Assembly: GCA_011773475.1 (NCBI GenBank)
Contig: WVXN01000046.1
Coordinates: 15,286-28,322 of the forward strand
Direction: 5' to 3'
Source of the DNA: Candidatus Aenigmatarchaeota archaeon
GTDB taxonomy: Archaea; Aenigmatarchaeota; Aenigmatarchaeia; Aenigmatarchaeales; Aenigmatarchaeaceae
DNA length: 13,037 nt
In this document: piece after piece, positions 1 through 7,194 of the stretch
How the letters are laid out: each line of letters begins with the position of its first letter
How positions within the stretch are numbered: position 1 is the first letter of the stretch
Translations under genes and position numbers: made by a program
The notes under the pieces: model-generated
Told to the model about the DNA's origin: nothing
Seen by the model: the letters and a program-made list of their open reading frames with translations, nothing else
The model's database searches: none

Positions 1-420
1 AGAAGAACAATTATCAATTGGGAAATGAATGATTTAAAAAAAGGAGAAAGGATTGATGTTTCTGTAGCTTTTGAAAAAATAGGCGACATTATTATATCTG
101 AATTTCCAATTGAATTTTCCATAATAATTATTATAGGAATAGCTGCAGCTATTGTAGTTTTTTATCAATTCTATTGGAAAAATAAAAGTGTAAAATTAAT
201 TTTACCTGTATTAAAAAAAGATGAAAAAATAATTTTTGATACAGTTATGAAACATGGTAATGGTGTTAATCAAAAGATAATTGTTAAAGATAGTGGATAT
301 TCAAAAGCAAAAGTTTCAAAAGTTCTAAATAGTTTGAAAGAAAGAGGACTTATTAAACTTGAAAGAATTGGTAGGAAAAACAAGGTTTATATAGAGAAAA
401 ATTTTGAAAAGAAGGCATAA
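1..420 (+). CDS. Membrane-anchored winged-helix protein, 5'-truncated by the window edge
   Basis: The frame is open from base 1 (139 residues visible). The first ATG, at 25, is probably an internal methionine, because the residues before and after it (INWEMNDLKKGERIDV) resemble the final strand of an extracellular beta domain with a W-x-L-x-x-L-x-x-G-E pattern. One transmembrane helix follows at about residues 41-58. After a basic linker there is a C-terminal winged helix (about 69-135) of the MarR/DUF7343 type: a KDEKIIFDTV helix, a recognition helix around YSKAKVSKVLNSL, then a basic wing GRKNKVYI. Archaea have many such proteins, with an exported sensor-like domain, one helix and a cytoplasmic wHTH, and they are thought to be membrane-bound regulators. 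Its targets are unknown; the next gene is the S-layer gene, 247 bp away. An alternative is a short protein starting at 25, which I think less likely. Confidence 0.75.
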   Translation, partial: RRTIINWEMNDLKKGERIDVSVAFEKIGDIIISEFPIEFSIIIIIGIAAAIVVFYQFYWKNKSVKLILPVLKKDEKIIFDTVMKHGNGVNQKIIVKDSGYSKAKVSKVLNSLKERGLIKLERIGRKNKVYIEKNFEKKA

Positions 421-520
421 AAAGCCTTTAGAAACAATTAGAACCTTTAAAAATTCTTATTTTAATTTCAAAATATATTCGGAAACAATAAGTGATAGTT
501 CAATAAACAGTTTCTAGAAG

Positions 521-529
521 TTTATATAT
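521..529 (+). promoter_or_regulatory. TATA box of the S-layer gene
   Basis: TTTATATAT is a good archaeal TATA box. With the usual spacing of about 25 bp to the start point, transcription would begin near 549-555, which leaves a leader of about 110-120 nt before the ATG at 668. The bases just upstream (CTAGAAG) fit a purine-rich BRE only weakly. Upstream, GAAACAAT(T/A)AG occurs twice, at 431-441 and 482-492, which could be a regulatory repeat. The start point is inferred. Confidence 0.6.
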
Positions 530-560
530 CCTCGTTTTATACAATATTCTTAATCAAAAA

Positions 561-643
561 TGGTGCCAAAAATAAATAGATGTATTAATCTTTTTGGCGC
601 GCAAGCGCATTTTGGCGCCAGAAAAGCGCATTCACCGCGCAAG
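561..643 (+). promoter_or_regulatory. GC-rich structured 5' leader of the S-layer mRNA
   Basis: Bases 591-643 have 30 G/C out of 53, in AT-rich surroundings. The segment 561-572 (TGGTGCCAAAAA) can pair with either of two downstream copies: 563-572 with 591-600 (10 bp, one G-U), or 561-571 with 610-620 (11 bp, one G-U). The second fold leaves 597-608 free to form GCGC-GCAA-GCGC, a four-pair stem with a GNRA tetraloop; the first fold destroys it. A further GCGC/GCGC hairpin is possible at 626-640. CGCGCAAG (598-605, 636-643) and AGCGCATT (604-611, 625-632) are direct repeats. The Shine-Dalgarno at 654-660 has no complement in the leader, so simple sequestration is unlikely; mRNA stability or a protein-binding role fits better. 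The pairing is read from the sequence; the function is inferred. Confidence 0.55.
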
Positions 644-653
644 TTTAAAAAAT

Positions 654-660
654 AGGAGGA
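654..660 (+). promoter_or_regulatory. Strong Shine-Dalgarno of the S-layer gene
   Basis: AGGAGGA lies 7 nt before the ATG at 668. It is the only full-strength AGGAGG site in the window and fixes the start of the S-layer gene. In the archaeal 16S complement AGGAGGTGAT it puts the ATG 4 nt beyond the end of the register, close to the 3 nt used by the GTGAT-type sites elsewhere here. Confidence 0.8.
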
Positions 661-667
661 ATAAAAA

Positions 668-3409
668 ATGCAATTCAAAAAATTGGCCGCAATAGCTGGT
701 TCAGCACTTTTGACAGGAATGTCATTAGTAGGTCCAGCATTAGCATCCAGTGTATCAGAATTAGGAAAAATAGGAGATATGGTAACAGTGACAGATTCAA
801 CAGTTAGTTTCCCATTATTTGTAATTGGATCAAAAGCAGCACCAGCTGATGTAGCAGGCGCTGTTGATGTAGCTGTTAATATGGCAGCAAATGCCAAGAC
901 AACCACAGATGTAACAACAACAATTGCAGGAGAAAGTGTTACTGGTGGAGCAAAAATAGAAACATCTGGTATATTTTTAGTACCATATGCAAACCCACAA
1001 AATGTTAAGGGAATTTTAACAGCTTCAGATATACCATCATTATTGGGAACAGGAACTTATTCATCAGCTTCTGGTGGAGCTTATCAATACAAACAATATT
1101 TGTATTTGTTGGGAGAAGGAACAAACGCAAATCCTTCAAAAATAGCATTTGAAAGACCCACAACTGAAAACTCACCAAGAATCTCATTCAAAGTTCCAGC
1201 ATCTTCACAACTTTATACATACAAAATGACATTTTCAACACCAGTTTCATTAACAGGTGTAACAAGTACAACATTACTTCAAGCTGTACTTCAAGGTACA
1301 ACCATAAACTTGTTAGGAAAGGATTTTGTCATATCAGATGTTACATATGGTACTGCAGCAGCTACCATAGCAGATATGACTTTGCTTGGAGGTAAGAACC
1401 TAGTTACTGTAGAAACAGGAACACCACAAACAATAACAGCTGAAGGAAAAGATTACACAATTACTTTGACAGGAGTTGCAGCACAAACTGTAGGATCATC
1501 AACATATTATTCTGCAATTGGAGATGTAAATGGCGAATCATTTACATTGAAGGCAGGAGAAACTAAAACTTTGTCTGATGGAACACAAATCGCTGCAATA
1601 AAAGTCTTCCAAGGTAAGACTGGAGCAGCAGACTATGCAACAATAGCAGTAGGTGCAGACAAAGTTAAAATAAGTTCTGCAGGAACAGTAACCAAAGGTA
1701 CAACAGTTGTGTCTGAATTAACAGCATCATTAGTTGCAAGTACATCAGGTGGTTGGTCTGTATTGTCTTTGACCTATACTCCAAGTTTAGATAATTGGCT
1801 ATCAGCAGGAGAAAAAATAGCAGATAAATTTGCATCAACATTTGATGTAAAATTCAACAGCATTATCCCAGATTTTACAGATACAGCAAACAGACAATCA
1901 ATATCATTCAACCCATCTGGATACAACATGTTCTTAACATATAAGAATGCTGCTGATGCAGAAAAGCAAATGTACACAATTTATACAACAGACGGATCAA
2001 CATGGACTTGGATGGCAGCACCTGTAACAGCAACAGGTACTGAAAACAGCCAGAGAGATGTTGTATTTGATGAAGGAGCAAACATAAGCGCAGTTGATCA
2101 AGACTATTTCGTAATACAGAGAGGAGGATTCTCTCACACATTATCATTTACAGCATATACAGCAGCAACAGGTGAATTTACATTTACAGATGAGTCAGGA
2201 AACTCAATAACAGCAACTGGTAACCAAACTTCAAATGGGGCCATAGCAGATTTGATAGTTGATGGAAACACATATAGGGTTTACCTTATAAGCAACACAT
2301 CCAAGACTATCAATGTTGACTTAAATGGAGATGGAAATATTGCAGGAACAGCATACACAGCATTTAGTGCACCAGGAACTCTTGGTATGGAGTACTCTTA
2401 TCTTGTTCCAAAGATGATAACAACAGGTCAAGGTGGTTTGTACTTCTACATAGGAAATCAGACAGTTGCTTTACCTGCCGCTAACACGACAGTAAAAGCT
2501 GGTATGATTCCATTGATTTTGGGAAATGTTAGTGGTACATACAATTTGTACAATGGTCCAACACTCCTTGGTCAAGTTGGTGCAAGTACAATAACCAACT
2601 TTAGTGGCACTTCAGATACAAATTACTTGGATATTGTTACAGACTGTGACGGTTCAAATTGTAACATTGGTCTTGGAACATCTTCTTCAGGTGTTCTAAC
2701 AGGTCCAGGATTCGTATTGGTTGAAGAAGCACAGCAAGGTGGAACAGTTCACAATTGGTTGTACTTACCAGTAGCATGGGATACTACAAACACAAGAACC
2801 TACATATCTACAGCACTCAAGTCAGATGACACTAACTATGCAGACGTTCCACTTTTGGGAACATCAACTCAATACAAAGGTATGACAACTTACGGTACTC
2901 TAGCAGATCACTTGTCTTCAACACTTGGAGGTTCAGCAACAATAAGCTATCCAGATGTATTCACATATGGAAATGTTTATCTGTTGACTCCAACAGGCGT
3001 AATAACAAGTGGTGGAACTGGAGGCGTAATAACAACAGATGTTGTATTACCAATTACATCAGATGTTGTTAAACTTGATACAGAAGTAACAAGTTCAGAC
3101 AAATCGAATTACGATTTAGTTGCAGTTGGTGGACCTTGTATTAACAAGATAGCAGCTGAGATCATGGGCTTCGACGACTATGCATGTGGAGCCGCATCAG
3201 GAATACCTGAGAACGCAGGTTTGATAAAACTTGTTGTTGATAAATTCGCAACGGGCAAGACAGCTCTATTGATAGCCGGTTGGGAAGCAGGCGACACAGA
3301 CTTAGCATCTAGAATTGTTCAAACAGGATTCCCAGGAGCAACAGACACACAAAAAGCAGGATCTGAAATAACTGTTACTGGAACAGTAGCATCTCCAAGC
3401 TATTCTTAA
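668..3409 (+). CDS. S-layer protein, methanococcal/nanoarchaeal type
   Basis: This 913-residue exported protein probably forms the surface lattice. The signal peptide is residues 1-26 (KK, hydrophobic core, then ALA before SS). The N-terminal module resembles the archaeal S_layer_N family, with FPLFVIGSKAAPADVAGAVDVA at about 48-69 described by key residues V52, G54, D61 and A65. The C-terminal module carries VAVGGPCINKIAAE (818-831), typical of S_layer_C. Between them is a beta-rich Thr/Ser/Gly/Ala region. At 551-558, DLNGDGNI is an EF-hand or dockerin-like calcium loop. There are only four cysteines, in two close pairs (660/665 and 824/840), which could form disulfides. Seven N-glycosylation sequons all fall between residues 472 and 644. 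There is no C-terminal membrane helix. The strong promoter region, strong SD and T-rich terminator suggest a highly expressed single gene. Confidence 0.88.
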   Translation: MQFKKLAAIAGSALLTGMSLVGPALASSVSELGKIGDMVTVTDSTVSFPLFVIGSKAAPADVAGAVDVAVNMAANAKTTTDVTTTIAGESVTGGAKIETSGIFLVPYANPQNVKGILTASDIPSLLGTGTYSSASGGAYQYKQYLYLLGEGTNANPSKIAFERPTTENSPRISFKVPASSQLYTYKMTFSTPVSLTGVTSTTLLQAVLQGTTINLLGKDFVISDVTYGTAAATIADMTLLGGKNLVTVETGTPQTITAEGKDYTITLTGVAAQTVGSSTYYSAIGDVNGESFTLKAGETKTLSDGTQIAAIKVFQGKTGAADYATIAVGADKVKISSAGTVTKGTTVVSELTASLVASTSGGWSVLSLTYTPSLDNWLSAGEKIADKFASTFDVKFNSIIPDFTDTANRQSISFNPSGYNMFLTYKNAADAEKQMYTIYTTDGSTWTWMAAPVTATGTENSQRDVVFDEGANISAVDQDYFVIQRGGFSHTLSFTAYTAATGEFTFTDESGNSITATGNQTSNGAIADLIVDGNTYRVYLISNTSKTINVDLNGDGNIAGTAYTAFSAPGTLGMEYSYLVPKMITTGQGGLYFYIGNQTVALPAANTTVKAGMIPLILGNVSGTYNLYNGPTLLGQVGASTITNFSGTSDTNYLDIVTDCDGSNCNIGLGTSSSGVLTGPGFVLVEEAQQGGTVHNWLYLPVAWDTTNTRTYISTALKSDDTNYADVPLLGTSTQYKGMTTYGTLADHLSSTLGGSATISYPDVFTYGNVYLLTPTGVITSGGTGGVITTDVVLPITSDVVKLDTEVTSSDKSNYDLVAVGGPCINKIAAEIMGFDDYACGAASGIPENAGLIKLVVDKFATGKTALLIAGWEAGDTDLASRIVQTGFPGATDTQKAGSEITVTGTVASPSYS

Positions 3410-3438
3410 TAGAATAGTTTGAAGAAAACAGCTACCCC

Positions 3439-3463
3439 TTTTTTCTTTTTCTTTTTGTTTTTT
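3439..3463 (+). terminator. T-rich archaeal terminator after the S-layer gene
   Basis: A run of 25 bases that are T except for two C and one G begins 30 bp after the S-layer stop codon. Archaeal RNA polymerase stops at oligo-T tracts without a hairpin. It lies just before the next gene on the same strand, which may be expressed by read-through, since no clear TATA box is visible between them. Confidence 0.75.
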
Positions 3464-3471
3464 AACAATCA

Positions 3472-3476
3472 GAGGT
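3472..3476 (+). promoter_or_regulatory. Shine-Dalgarno GAGGT of the sequon-rich protein gene
   Basis: GAGGT lies 6 nt before the ATG at 3483. Placed in the AGGAGGTGAT register, it leaves 3 nt to the start codon, the same geometry as the minus-strand operon genes. It supports this start. Confidence 0.55.
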
Positions 3477-3482
3477 TAGTAT

Positions 3483-4094
3483 ATGGAAAAAATTTATATT
3501 ATAATAATCATAGCAGTAATTGCTATTGCTTTATTTTTCATATTAAATAATTTAGAAGTTTTTAGAGATCCTTATTCTTTGTATTATGAAGGCGATGTAA
3601 GACATTTTAGAGCAAATTTATTTGAGGCTAATAAAACACCAGTTTATCCTAATGAAGATGCTATTAAAGATATTTTACTAAATCCAGAGCTTTACAAAGT
3701 TTACATAGCTTTTATTCCAAATGAAACTGAAAATGCTTTTTATGCTGCTTCAAGCTTTGAGATAACGAACAAATTAGGAATAGTTTACAGACATTATTAC
3801 AAAGGTCAAACAGGAATTTTTAAAGATGTAGACGAGAGTTCATGTATAGCATTTCTTGAAAACAGAACATCAAAATGCTTTAAATCATTTCCTATAAATT
3901 CGACTGATGAATTAACTCCTACACCAATAGAACCAGTAATATTATTATTAGGCCCTTCTCGTACTAATCAAACATCTATAGTAGTTAATAACAATCTTAT
4001 AATTTTGCAAGGTAAAGACTTTTCTGAAATTGATAGAAAGTATACTGATTTAGATTTAGCTGTTGATAAAATGCTTTTAGTTTTAATGACCTAA
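3483..4094 (+). CDS. Single-pass exported protein rich in N-glycosylation sequons, function unknown
   Basis: I do not recognise this 203-residue protein. A short MEK start is followed by one membrane helix (about 4-22), so residues 23-203 should face outside. The outer domain has five N-x-T sequons (N50, N80, N127, N139, N162), a dense set for its size, and one cysteine pair (C121, C132) that could form a disulfide. The C-terminal part alternates short strands (PVILLLGP, SIVVNNNLIILQG) with a final helix (DLDLAVDKMLLVLM). It follows the S-layer gene on the same strand, after the terminator, and meets the next gene tail to tail with a 4 nt overlap. An envelope role linked to the S-layer or to glycosylation is inferred from these features only. 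Confidence 0.72.
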   Translation: MEKIYIIIIIAVIAIALFFILNNLEVFRDPYSLYYEGDVRHFRANLFEANKTPVYPNEDAIKDILLNPELYKVYIAFIPNETENAFYAASSFEITNKLGIVYRHYYKGQTGIFKDVDESSCIAFLENRTSKCFKSFPINSTDELTPTPIEPVILLLGPSRTNQTSIVVNNNLIILQGKDFSEIDRKYTDLDLAVDKMLLVLMT

Positions 4095-4744
4095 CAAGTT
4101 ATATGTTTAAAAATTTCTTCTTTATTTTGTACACCTTCTAAAACAGTTTGCTCATTTATCAAAAGAGAAGGTGTAGATTTAATTTCATAATTTGATTTTA
4201 TGAACTCAATCGTAGAGACATCTAAATCAAAAGGAAGTGGTATTAAAACTAATGCGTTTCCACATTCCTCTTTTAAGTCTGTTAGTATAGTACTTTGAAT
4301 CTTCTGATCAATTTTTACATTCTCATTAAAGAACGAGTATAGATATACAATAGAACTATAATTAGCGTTACATGATTCCTTTAAGCTTATACTGTTTAGC
4401 CAAAACTGCAATTGTAGCAAGGCATATCTTCTTTTTTCAGATATTATTTCCGGAGTAAATTTATTTACATTTTCACGTCTTTCAATTTCTACTCCTTCTC
4501 TGTAAATCTTTTCATTAAACTCTAAATTTGATTTAATAGCGTCTTCACAAGACTCTGAATCATTTATAAATTCTTGATAGAACACACTTTGCAATCTGGC
4601 ATCATTCCACTCTATATCCATGAATGTTAATCTTTCTTTTATTTCTTCAAGTCTGGCATTATCTAGCCAAATACCAACAAGTACACCTAAAACAAAGACA
4701 ATTGCTGTTATAGCAGTAGTTTTTATTAGAATGTCGCTTTGCAT
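4091..4744 (-). CDS. Membrane-anchored thioredoxin-fold protein lacking CxxC
   Basis: This 217-residue protein has an N-terminal membrane helix (about 8-26). A charged helical section (about 28-125) follows, then what looks like a thioredoxin-like domain: a strand SIVYLYSFF (131-139) and, at 191-196, TPSLLI with P192 in the place of the conserved cis-proline. The site after the first strand, where CxxC should be, reads SFFNENV, so the redox pair is missing. Cysteines are scattered (66, 125, 161, 217). The domain probably faces outside and may bind or scaffold rather than catalyse, or act through the lone cysteines. It is the last gene of the inositol operon: its ATG is 1 nt after the GT2 stop codon, with a GGCGAT site 3 nt before the start. 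The fold call rests on the TPSLLI motif and flanking strand pattern. Confidence 0.68.
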   Translation of the reverse strand: MQSDILIKTTAITAIVFVLGVLVGIWLDNARLEEIKERLTFMDIEWNDARLQSVFYQEFINDSESCEDAIKSNLEFNEKIYREGVEIERRENVNKFTPEIISEKRRYALLQLQFWLNSISLKESCNANYSSIVYLYSFFNENVKIDQKIQSTILTDLKEECGNALVLIPLPFDLDVSTIEFIKSNYEIKSTPSLLINEQTVLEGVQNKEEIFKHITC

Positions 4745-4745
4745 T

Positions 4746-5987
4746 TTATCGCCATCTATATTCTTTACTTCTTAAAAACTTAAATATGGAATCTATAAGA
4801 ACTATGGGAAAAATTGTAATGTACAAAGTTACGTAAATTAAAACCTTGTAGACTCCTATAAACCCTCCTATCTTCGTGCCCGTAGTTTTTAAACCTATAG
4901 CAATCCATACTACTGATAAAATAAAAATACTTAAACCAAAAACCATGAAAACATTTGGTAGTATTAAAAAATCCAAAAAGTTTGTGTATTTAATAGGATT
5001 AGAAGTATAGATAAATGATTTTAACAGAAGATTAGAATAATCATAAGCCGCTGTGCCTAAGACATATACAAATACAATAAAACCAATTAAAGAAATAAGA
5101 TAAGATAGTACAAAAAATGGAACAACAAATACTCCTAAGCTTCTAAACCTAGATCTAAAAATAGTGTCTATGTGTTTAATAGATGTTTGTAAGCCTCCTA
5201 TATTCCATCTTATTCTTTGCTTCCACCATTTTTTAAATGATGAAGGAGCATTTGTATAAACTTTTGCAGGTGTTGACATCTTAATTAAATATCCTTTGCG
5301 AAGTAGTCTCCAAGCAATTTCTATATCTTCTGTTACGTTCTTTTCATCAAAACCGCCAACTTCTTTCAAGACACTTTTTCTATATAAACTCATTGCTCCA
5401 GGAGTAACGTATATTCCGTCTAAAAATTCAAGTAATTTTCTAGACCAGACTATCATTATGTATTCCAAATACTGAAGTTTTTGAATCAGTTTTTTTGGTT
5501 CCTTTACAAAAATAGAAGTAGTTACAGCAGCAACTTTTGGAGTATTAAAGAATGGAACTGTTTTTAAAAGCACATTAGATTTTGGAAACGAGTCAGCATC
5601 TATACAACCTACTATTTCACCTTTAGCTTTTTTTAATCCAAAATTAAGTGCATACGCTTTTTTACCTTGGTTAATTTTATCAAAAACCTTTATACCCTTA
5701 AAACTTCTTGCTATTTCCCCTGTTTTATCAGTAGAACCATCATTTACTATTATTAATTCAAGTTTATTTTTCGGGTAAATCAACTTCTTTAAGCTTTTAA
5801 TTGTTTTTCCTATGACTTTTTCTTCGTTATATGCTGGTACAATTATACTTACAGAAGGGTGTCTTACTAATTTTGGTATTTTTTTAATTAATCTTCTGTT
5901 TCTTAAAAACAATAGAAAAAATAATATAGAAAAATACAATGTTATGAATATGAATACTAAATAAGCCACATCTATAGGGTACATCAT
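4746..5987 (-). CDS. Processive family 2 glycosyltransferase, membrane-embedded
   Basis: The 413 residues match the layout of poly-N-acetylglucosamine and hyaluronan synthase-like enzymes (family near 400-420). There is one N-terminal helix (about 7-28), then a cytoplasmic GT-A domain with PAYNEE (51-56), VNDGSTD (81-87), the DxD metal/sugar-nucleotide motif at D130-A-D132, TED (219-221) with the catalytic aspartate, and QRIRW (257-261), the QxxRW motif of processive enzymes. Three or four C-terminal membrane segments follow (about 285-311, 340-366, 374-404) and could form an export channel. The sugar and acceptor cannot be read from sequence. Because the operon makes inositol lipid, it may extend a glycan on that lipid or make a surface polysaccharide. 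Two ATG codons are adjacent (5987, 5984). No clear SD is present, and the 38 nt gap upstream may hold a weak internal promoter. Confidence 0.88.
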   Translation of the reverse strand: MMYPIDVAYLVFIFITLYFSILFFLLFLRNRRLIKKIPKLVRHPSVSIIVPAYNEEKVIGKTIKSLKKLIYPKNKLELIIVNDGSTDKTGEIARSFKGIKVFDKINQGKKAYALNFGLKKAKGEIVGCIDADSFPKSNVLLKTVPFFNTPKVAAVTTSIFVKEPKKLIQKLQYLEYIMIVWSRKLLEFLDGIYVTPGAMSLYRKSVLKEVGGFDEKNVTEDIEIAWRLLRKGYLIKMSTPAKVYTNAPSSFKKWWKQRIRWNIGGLQTSIKHIDTIFRSRFRSLGVFVVPFFVLSYLISLIGFIVFVYVLGTAAYDYSNLLLKSFIYTSNPIKYTNFLDFLILPNVFMVFGLSIFILSVVWIAIGLKTTGTKIGGFIGVYKVLIYVTLYITIFPIVLIDSIFKFLRSKEYRWR

Positions 5988-6025
5988 ATTTATTATCTAA
6001 ACACATAAATTCTTAAACTTTAATT

Positions 6026-6826
6026 CTAAAGCATAGAAACCGTGAGAAAGTCTCTTATACCTAATGCTAATCCTAGTATTAAAATTACGATTTTTAAAAA
6101 CCTTTTTAAGAAAACATCTTCTTTGGATCTGTCAATTAGAGCTAAAACAGCCCAAACTACAATTATTTTCAATGGAAACATTATCCAAGGTCCAGATATG
6201 CTTATTAGAAAACTTGGCAAAACATGTTGCTCATAATATCCAAAAAATGTTAGTGCAATAAAAGTTGCACTTGCATCAAAAAGATGTGAGCCTAGAATCC
6301 CAGCATTTTCTATTGATAATAATTTTGGCTTTATCTTATGTATGCCAAAAAATACCAAATACCAAAAACCAACTAAGATTGAAATAGAGGAAAATGCAAA
6401 AAATTGTGTTATGTTAGTTAAAGTTGCATTATACAATAAAAAGCAGAAGCCTATCACAAGCATTGTTTTTTCATAGGAAATCTTACGTTTGCTTTTCTTT
6501 GTTAGTCTCTGTATTGCTATTCCTAGTAATAAAGAACCTAGAGTTACGAAAAACACGAAAAAGTAAACAGGCGGTGAACAAAAAAGATTACTCTGATAAA
6601 TACCTAGTTTATGATCTCTTAAAGCTCTTGTCCAACCACCGTATATTATGAAAAATAAAAGTCCGTAAAAGAATTTTTTATCTATTTTTATTTTCAGATG
6701 TTTTAGAAGTTTGTATGTTCCTATAACTGCTAAAACTAAAATTAAACCATAGGTTATTGTTCCTTCAAGAGTATAATAACGACACAGTGGAATTAAGAAT
6801 TTTTCGTTTATGAATTCTTCTAACAT
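6026..6826 (-). CDS. DUF63 family membrane protein
   Basis: This 266-residue protein has seven or eight hydrophobic segments and archaeal DUF63 features: GGWTRALRD (63-71), SPPVYF (84-89), GSHLFDASATF (179-189), YYEQHV (197-202) and a closing LGIRDFL (255-261). The function of this archaea-specific family is not established. The conserved polar residues inside membrane segments (R67, D71, H181, D184, E199, H201) look like a buried active or transport site. Its place between the inositol-lipid genes and the glycosyltransferase would fit a lipid or lipid-linked sugar substrate, which is inference only. The start is fixed by GTGATC just upstream, which overlaps the stop codon of Pth2. Confidence 0.85.
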   Translation of the reverse strand: MLEEFINEKFLIPLCRYYTLEGTITYGLILVLAVIGTYKLLKHLKIKIDKKFFYGLLFFIIYGGWTRALRDHKLGIYQSNLFCSPPVYFFVFFVTLGSLLLGIAIQRLTKKSKRKISYEKTMLVIGFCFLLYNATLTNITQFFAFSSISILVGFWYLVFFGIHKIKPKLLSIENAGILGSHLFDASATFIALTFFGYYEQHVLPSFLISISGPWIMFPLKIIVVWAVLALIDRSKEDVFLKRFLKIVILILGLALGIRDFLTVSML

Positions 6827-6829
6827 AAG

Positions 6830-6834
6830 ATCAC
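6830..6834 (-). promoter_or_regulatory. GTGAT ribosome-binding site overlapping the Pth2 stop codon
   Basis: On the minus strand, TTGTGATCTTATG holds GTGATC, complementary to the archaeal 16S 3' end, 3 nt after GTGAT to the ATG of the DUF63 gene. The TGA inside it is the Pth2 stop codon, so a terminating ribosome is already positioned on the next SD. This suggests coupled translation. Confidence 0.65.
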
Positions 6835-7169
6835 AATAACTTTAATTTTCCAGTTAATTTATCAATTTTCTTATCGTTTCCAGGTCCTATTCCAAGAGCA
6901 GTTATAGTACCTCCTTCGATTTGAGTTAATCCAGCATCTCTTATCAAACTGCAAGGTAGTTTTCTTTTTTTCGCAAGTTTATAGAATTTTTTTATTTCCT
7001 TTTCTCCAGAAATTTTTAAAACAACTTTTTTCATACCTTCTCTTTTCCACCTATCTTTACTATATTTTTTTGTTTTAAGATAAGCTCCAATACTAGCATG
7101 AGCGCATTGTGCAGCTATTTTCCCCTTGCCCATTTTTAAATCAGTTCTTATTAGAATAGCCTGTTTCAT
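6831..7169 (-). CDS. pth2: Peptidyl-tRNA hydrolase, archaeal Pth2 type
   Basis: Pth2 frees tRNA from peptidyl-tRNA that drops off ribosomes. The 112 residues are the normal family length. The signature KMGKGKIAAQCAHAS (12-26) contains the conserved lysine and glutamine of the active face, and the second conserved block IRDAGLTQIEGGT (76-88) leads to TALGIGP (89-95), typical of the family. It is a housekeeping enzyme in the middle of a lipid/envelope operon, 25 nt after the CDP-alcohol phosphatidyltransferase and 4 nt before DUF63. I see no functional link to its neighbours; sharing a promoter is probably packing. The SD is weak (TTGGTTTT before the ATG). Confidence 0.95.
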   Translation of the reverse strand: MKQAILIRTDLKMGKGKIAAQCAHASIGAYLKTKKYSKDRWKREGMKKVVLKISGEKEIKKFYKLAKKRKLPCSLIRDAGLTQIEGGTITALGIGPGNDKKIDKLTGKLKLL

Positions 7170-7194
7170 AAAACCAAATCTGTTTTTCTTCTAT

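Noticed and set aside
412..428. Small hairpin AAGGC...GCCTT over the stop codon of the first gene as a terminator
   Set aside because: The stem is only 5 bp with a 7-nt loop and no T tract follows directly; archaeal termination depends mainly on T runs. Too weak to call.
561..660. Leader acting as a riboswitch that hides the S-layer Shine-Dalgarno
   Set aside because: No stretch in the leader is complementary to AGGAGGA, and the last foldable element ends 11 nt before it, so simple sequestration is not supported.
550..906. 118-codon minus-strand frame across the S-layer promoter and gene start
   Set aside because: It lies antisense to the signal peptide and N-terminal module of a clear S-layer gene, and its Thr/Ser/Ala-rich composition mirrors that gene. 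It has no RBS or family motif.
6042..6651. Three plus-strand frames opposite the DUF63 gene
   Set aside because: They are antisense to a recognisable DUF63 protein, have no RBS or promoter, and look like reverse images of its hydrophobic codons.
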